Source of the DNA: Ruminococcaceae bacterium UBA6392
Lineage (GTDB): Bacteria > Bacillota > Clostridia > Oscillospirales > Acutalibacteraceae
DNA length: 8,542 nt
NCBI GenBank assembly: GCA_002438685.1
Contig: DJQG01000154.1
Coordinates: forward strand, 1 to 8,542
Direction: 5' to 3'
Position numbers and translations under genes: made by a program. Positions 5,660-8,542 of this stretch are shown here, piece by piece. The notes below the pieces were generated by a model. That model saw only the letters and a list, made by a program, of their open reading frames with translations. It was not told the origin of the DNA and ran no database searches. The number at the start of each line of letters is the position of its first letter. The first letter of the stretch is position 1.

Positions 5660-6874
5660 ATGAACAAGAAAATTTCGCTCGGACTTGCGATTGCGCTCAT
5701 TATTCTGAGCGCGACCGCTACCTTCGCAATAACGATGTCGGTCTCACAGCGTATGTACAACAAGCTGATAACCGACCTTCCCAAGCGCGCGCAGATGTAT
5801 GACGCAGTCGAGGAGGTCGACAAGATAGTCCGCTCGAATTATTACGGTGATATAGACGAGGCTCTGCTCGACTCGAACCTCGAAAACGGATATATCAACG
5901 GACTCGGCGACAAGTACAGCCGCTATATGAACGCGGACGCCTACAAGCTCTATTCCTCGAAGCTTGAGGGTCGCAGCGCGGGCATCGGCGTTGAAGTCGA
6001 AACTGACCCCGAGAGCGGGTATCTGCTCATAACGGAAGTCTATCCCAACTCCCCGGCACAGACCGAGGGACTTCAGAAGGGCGATAAGATAGTCGCCATA
6101 GGCGGCGACACGGTCACTGCCGAAAACGGCAGTGAAATGGCGGGCAGACTCAGCGGCATAAAGCTGACCTCCGTCAGCCTCACCTACAGGCGCGACGATG
6201 TCGACAAATCTGTCAACGTCGTCCTCGGTTACACGAACCAGACCGTCAGCTACGAGCTTATCGGCACGGTCGGATATATAAAGATATCCGCGTTCTACAA
6301 GAACACTTTAAGCCAGCTCGAAAAGGCAGTCGACCAGCTCAAGAAAGAGGGCGCGAAAAGCCTTGTTTTCGATGTGCGCTCGACCTATGACGGAACTATT
6401 GAATACACCTGCCGCGTTATAGATTATCTTGTCCCGACGGCGACCGAGGGCAACAAGGCGCTCGCAACGCTCGTTGACAAAAACGGAAATAACGTCAAGA
6501 CCTACAGCTCCGACGCCAAGGATATAACGATGCCCATGGCGGTGCTCATGAATTCCGACACCGCAGGCTACGGAGAGCTGTTCGCCTGCGACCTCAAGGA
6601 TTTCGGCAAGGCGTTCCTTATCGGCGAAAAGACCGCCGGCAGAGCCGATGTTCAGGAGACTTTTGAACTCAGCGACGGCGGCGCAGTCGTGCTGACCACC
6701 TCGAAGATGCTGCCCTATATCAGCGAGAGCTTCGACGGCAAGGGTCTGACTCCGGACACCGAAATCATCCTCGCGGATTCGCTCAGAGAGAATCTCAGCA
6801 CGCTTGAAAAGGAGAGAGACACCCAGCTCCAGGCTGCTATCTCCATGCTCGCGGGCAACTCCGAAGAGGGCTGA
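5660..6874 (+). CDS. PDZ-S41 CtpA-like protein lacking the catalytic Ser/Lys (probable pseudoprotease)
   Basis: This 404-residue protein has the layout of a C-terminal processing protease (CtpA/Prc, family S41). It has an N-terminal membrane anchor or uncleaved signal (about 6-28), a helical segment, a PDZ domain (about 105-190, SAGIGVEV...SPAQTEGLQKGDKIVAIGG) and an S41 core (about 195-365). In active S41 enzymes the Ser sits in a TASASE-like motif, with Lys 25 residues later in GEPTFGKG and Gln 4 further on. Here the aligned stretches are TAGYGE (301-306) and GEKTAGRA (322-329), so Ser becomes Gly303 and Lys becomes Arg328; Gln332 is kept. The upstream LR-NPGG motif has also decayed, to VRSTYDG (239-245). 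The reading frame is intact and coding-like throughout, so this is not a broken gene. It starts 28 bp after the M23 gene, with GGAAGG (5641-5646) 13 nt before the ATG. A role as scaffold, sensor or inhibitor of the hydrolase is inference. Confidence 0.88.
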   Translation: MNKKISLGLAIALIILSATATFAITMSVSQRMYNKLITDLPKRAQMYDAVEEVDKIVRSNYYGDIDEALLDSNLENGYINGLGDKYSRYMNADAYKLYSSKLEGRSAGIGVEVETDPESGYLLITEVYPNSPAQTEGLQKGDKIVAIGGDTVTAENGSEMAGRLSGIKLTSVSLTYRRDDVDKSVNVVLGYTNQTVSYELIGTVGYIKISAFYKNTLSQLEKAVDQLKKEGAKSLVFDVRSTYDGTIEYTCRVIDYLVPTATEGNKALATLVDKNGNNVKTYSSDAKDITMPMAVLMNSDTAGYGELFACDLKDFGKAFLIGEKTAGRADVQETFELSDGGAVVLTTSKMLPYISESFDGKGLTPDTEIILADSLRENLSTLEKERDTQLQAAISMLAGNSEEG

Positions 6875-6896
6875 GACAGAAGATAAGAAATGCCAA

Positions 6897-6931
6897 CTCC
6901 CTGCTTTTTGAAAGCGGGGAGATTTTGTTTT
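6897..6931 (+). terminator. Rho-independent terminator of the ftsEX operon
   Basis: CTCCCTGCTTT (6897-6907) pairs with AAAGCGGGGAG (6911-6921) across a 3-nt loop, giving an 11-bp stem with a single T-G wobble. ATTTTGTTTT follows. It sits 22 bp after the last operon gene and separates it from gapA. Confidence 0.9.
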
Positions 6932-7009
6932 GGAGGGCAAAATAATGATGCCGATATGTCAAAATATCCGCGTCGGTTTTTCGGCAGTATTATGTCCTTT
7001 TGGGCTTTA

Positions 7010-7018
7010 TGATACAAT
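7010..7018 (+). promoter_or_regulatory. Possible upstream gapA promoter, extended -10 (TGATACAAT)
   Basis: TGATACAAT is a TGn-extended -10 with five of six consensus bases, in an AT-rich gap after the terminator. The -35 region at 17 bp (TTATGT) is weak. A further candidate, TTAACG (7031-7036) and TAAAAT (7055-7060) with an 18-bp spacer, lies between this site and the stronger promoter. Any of these would add a longer leader to gapA. AT-rich sequence throws up such boxes by chance. Confidence 0.35.
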
Positions 7019-7073
7019 ATTTTGGGCAGATTAACGAAACTTTTCCTGTATCTGTAAAATTTTATCAAATTGC

Positions 7074-7102
7074 TTGCATATGAGGACAAAAACGGCTAAA
7101 AT
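7074..7102 (+). promoter_or_regulatory. Main gapA promoter
   Basis: TTGCAT (7074-7079) and TAAAAT (7097-7102) are separated by exactly 17 bp, close to consensus. Transcription should start near 7109, giving a leader of about 45 nt. The leader holds a short tandem repeat (TAACCAA twice, 7115-7128) and a strong GGAGG ribosome site (7142-7146). No transcription-factor operator that I can name is evident. Confidence 0.75.
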
Positions 7103-7153
7103 ATATGAGGTATATAACCAATAACCAATTATACTAACAACGGAGGAATTCAA

Positions 7154-8227
7154 ATGTCAGTTAAAGTTGCTATTAACGGCTTTGGCCGTATCGGTCGTCT
7201 TGCATTCCGTCAGATGTTCGGCGCAGAGGGCTATGAGGTTGTTGCTATCAACGATCTTACCAGCCCCGAGATGCTTGCAAACCTTCTCAAGTACGATACC
7301 GCTCAGGGCGGCTATTGCGGAAGAATAGGCGAGAATCTTCACACCGTAGACTTCAAGGCTGCTGAGTATGAAGAGGACGGCAAGACTGTCAAGGTTCCCG
7401 GCGCTATCATAGTTGACGGCAAGGAGATCACCATCTATGCTATGCCCAACGCGAAGGATCTTCCCTGGGGCGAGCTTGACGTTGATGTTGTTCTTGAGTG
7501 CACCGGCTTCTACTGCTCCAAGGCTAAGAGCCAGGCTCACATCGATGCAGGCGCTAAGAAGGTCGTTATCTCTGCTCCCGCAGGCAATGACCTCAAGACC
7601 ATCGTCTTCAGCGTCAACGAGGACACCCTCACTGCCGACGACACCATCATCAGTGCAGCTTCCTGCACCACCAACTGCCTTGCTCCCATGGCTAAGGCTC
7701 TTAACGATTACGCTCCCATCCAGAGCGGTATCATGTCAACCATCCACGCTTACACCGGCGATCAGATGATCCTCGACGGTCCCCACAGAAAGGGCGACAA
7801 GAGACGTGCCCGTGCAGGTGCTGCCAACATCGTTCCCAACTCGACCGGTGCTGCTAAGGCTATCGGTCTTGTTATCCCCGAGCTCAACGGCAAGCTTATC
7901 GGCTCCGCTCAGAGAGTTCCCGTGCCGACCGGCTCCACCACCATCCTTACCGCTGTTGTCAAGGGCAGCGATGTGACCAAGGAAGGCATCAACGCCGCTA
8001 TGAAGGCTGCTACTTCCGCTTCCTTCGGCTACAATGAGGATCCGATCGTTTCTTCCGATGTTATCGGCATGAGATTCGGCTCTCTCTTCGATGCAACTCA
8101 GACCATGGTTGCCAAGATCGCTGACGATCTGTATGAGGTTCAGGTTGTTTCGTGGTACGACAACGAGAACTCCTACACCAGCCAGATGGTCAGAACCATC
8201 AAGTATTTCGCAGAGCTCAGCAAGTAA
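7154..8227 (+). CDS. gapA: Type I glyceraldehyde-3-phosphate dehydrogenase
   Basis: This cytoplasmic glycolytic enzyme oxidises and phosphorylates glyceraldehyde-3-phosphate to 1,3-bisphosphoglycerate, reducing NAD. The nucleotide-binding loop is NGFGRIGR (8-15) and Asp34 after the second strand (AIND) points to NAD. The active-site Cys171 is in SAASCTTNCLAP and His198 in STIHAYT. The C-terminal SWYDNENSYTSQMV is also conserved. The protein has 357 residues against about 335-340 for most bacterial GapA; by comparison with B. subtilis GapA from memory, about 20 extra residues lie between Tyr47 and Trp105, in the NAD domain. The GGAGG site is 7 nt before the ATG. Codon use differs from the operon upstream (many GCT, GTT, CTT), as expected for a very highly expressed gene. 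It has its own promoter and terminator and is not followed by pgk or tpiA. Confidence 0.97.
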   Translation: MSVKVAINGFGRIGRLAFRQMFGAEGYEVVAINDLTSPEMLANLLKYDTAQGGYCGRIGENLHTVDFKAAEYEEDGKTVKVPGAIIVDGKEITIYAMPNAKDLPWGELDVDVVLECTGFYCSKAKSQAHIDAGAKKVVISAPAGNDLKTIVFSVNEDTLTADDTIISAASCTTNCLAPMAKALNDYAPIQSGIMSTIHAYTGDQMILDGPHRKGDKRRARAGAANIVPNSTGAAKAIGLVIPELNGKLIGSAQRVPVPTGSTTILTAVVKGSDVTKEGINAAMKAATSASFGYNEDPIVSSDVIGMRFGSLFDATQTMVAKIADDLYEVQVVSWYDNENSYTSQMVRTIKYFAELSK

Positions 8228-8241
8228 TCAGCTAAGTTCAG

Positions 8242-8271
8242 TGCCCCGCACGAAAGTGCGGGGCATTTTTT
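8242..8271 (+). terminator. Rho-independent terminator of gapA
   Basis: TGCCCCGCAC (8242-8251) and GTGCGGGGCA (8256-8265) form a perfect 10-bp GC-rich stem capped by a stable GAAA tetraloop and followed by six T residues. It lies 14 bp after the gapA stop, so gapA is probably monocistronic. Confidence 0.96.
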
Positions 8272-8302
8272 ATATTGTTATCCTCGGCAAATTTTTGAAA
8301 TA

Positions 8303-8351
8303 GGCTCCCCTGCAGGGGAGCTGGCTCGGCGAAGCCGAGACTGAGGGGTTG
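8303..8351. repeat. Compact palindromic intergenic repeat (two hairpins plus conserved-looking tail)
   Basis: The unit has a perfect 18-bp palindrome, GCTCCCCTGCAGGGGAGC (8304-8321), then a second hairpin CTCGGC-GAA-GCCGAG (8325-8339), then ACTGAGGGGTTG (8340-8351). The tail GAGGGG can compete with the first palindrome for its CTCCCC half, so the unit could switch between two folds. It resembles a class of short interspersed palindromic elements that I recall between genes in Clostridia, where the first hairpin, a variable second hairpin and a GACTGAGGGGTTG-like end recur. It encodes no protein. Copy number cannot be judged from this window. Confidence 0.65.
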
Positions 8352-8407
8352 GTTTCGCTTCGCTCAAGGTAATAAGTAAAAGTGAATAGTGAGAAAGTTC
8401 GCGATAT

Positions 8408-8426
8408 GGGCAGATACTATCCGCCC
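8408..8426. repeat. 19-bp near-palindrome
   Basis: GGGCAGATA and TATCCGCCC flank a single C and pair over 9 positions with one mismatch. No T-run follows, so it is not a typical terminator. It borders a CGCCCGCAA motif (8422-8430) that reappears at the very end of the window (8534-8542). Confidence 0.5.
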
Positions 8427-8542
8427 GCAAAATTCCACAAATTTATTGACCCGCACCCCTACAACTCACCCCCCCCTGAGATTTCACACCGCGGCACTTA
8501 GCTTGCGGATCTCAATTAGTTGCTCGGCACATTCGCCCGCAA
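8427..8542. other. Gene-free right edge with short repeats
   Basis: I see no convincing gene here. The stretch contains an eight-C run (8469-8476) flanked by CTCA and TGAG, and a bulged stem in which TGAGAT (8477-8482) pairs with ATCTCA (8509-8514) and CCGC (8489-8492) with GCGG (8505-8508). The motif AT(C/T)CGCCCGCAA appears at 8419-8430 and again at 8531-8542, 112 bp apart. The edge may be part of a structured intergenic repeat that runs out of the window. Confidence 0.4.

Noticed and set aside
5660..6874. The S41 gene as a pseudogene
   Set aside because: The frame is intact over 404 codons with normal codon use, a complete PDZ domain and a good position before the operon terminator. Loss of two catalytic residues with everything else kept fits a pseudoenzyme better.
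8408..8514. CRISPR array or structured RNA at the right edge
   Set aside because: Repeats are too few and irregular for CRISPR, and the pairing is bulged and short. I cannot match it to a known RNA family.

Overview
This window reads as chromosomal DNA of a Gram-positive anaerobe of the class Clostridia, most likely a gut-type member of the Oscillospirales/Ruminococcaceae. The placement is inferred from gene content: a YlmH-family S4 protein, a PucR/CdaR-type regulator, a Gram-positive-style FtsEX operon carrying its own peptidoglycan hydrolase, a clostridial-looking type I GAPDH, strong GGAGG-type ribosome sites, and GC-rich palindromic intergenic repeats of a kind seen in that group. No rRNA, tRNA, CRISPR array, transposase or phage gene is visible.

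Layout, left to right. Positions 1-164 are an unassigned edge segment. ylmH (165-938) lies on the minus strand. A 322-bp divergent intergenic region (939-1260) holds a minus-strand extended -10 promoter for ylmH and a strong plus-strand promoter for the next gene. Five plus-strand genes follow, closely spaced: a PucR/CdaR-type regulator (1261-2343), ftsE (2414-3418), ftsX (3408-4331), a secreted coiled-coil M23 metallopeptidase (4321-5631) and a membrane-anchored PDZ/S41 CtpA-like protein (5660-6874). They end at a clear Rho-independent terminator (6897-6931). Next comes an independent unit: promoter(s), gapA (7154-8227) and a second strong terminator (8242-8271). The last 270 bp hold no gene but contain a compact palindromic repeat and other inverted and direct repeats.

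How the genes work together. FtsE and FtsX form the membrane complex that, in studied bacteria, uses ATP hydrolysis to switch on a peptidoglycan hydrolase outside the cell (EnvC with amidases in E. coli, PcsB in pneumococcus, CwlO in Bacillus). The effector here is evidently the M23 protein, which has an EnvC/PcsB-like coiled coil but, unlike EnvC, keeps every metal-binding and catalytic residue. The last gene is the most unusual. It has the PDZ-S41 architecture of a C-terminal processing protease, but the catalytic Ser is Gly303 and the catalytic Lys is Arg328, at exactly the canonical 25-residue spacing, so it is probably a pseudoprotease acting as a scaffold, sensor or inhibitor for the hydrolase machine. 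FtsE also carries an acidic C-terminal tail of about 115 residues that is absent from standard FtsE. With the upstream regulator, this looks like a self-contained cell-wall cleavage module with its own transcriptional input. gapA is an unrelated, highly expressed housekeeping gene.
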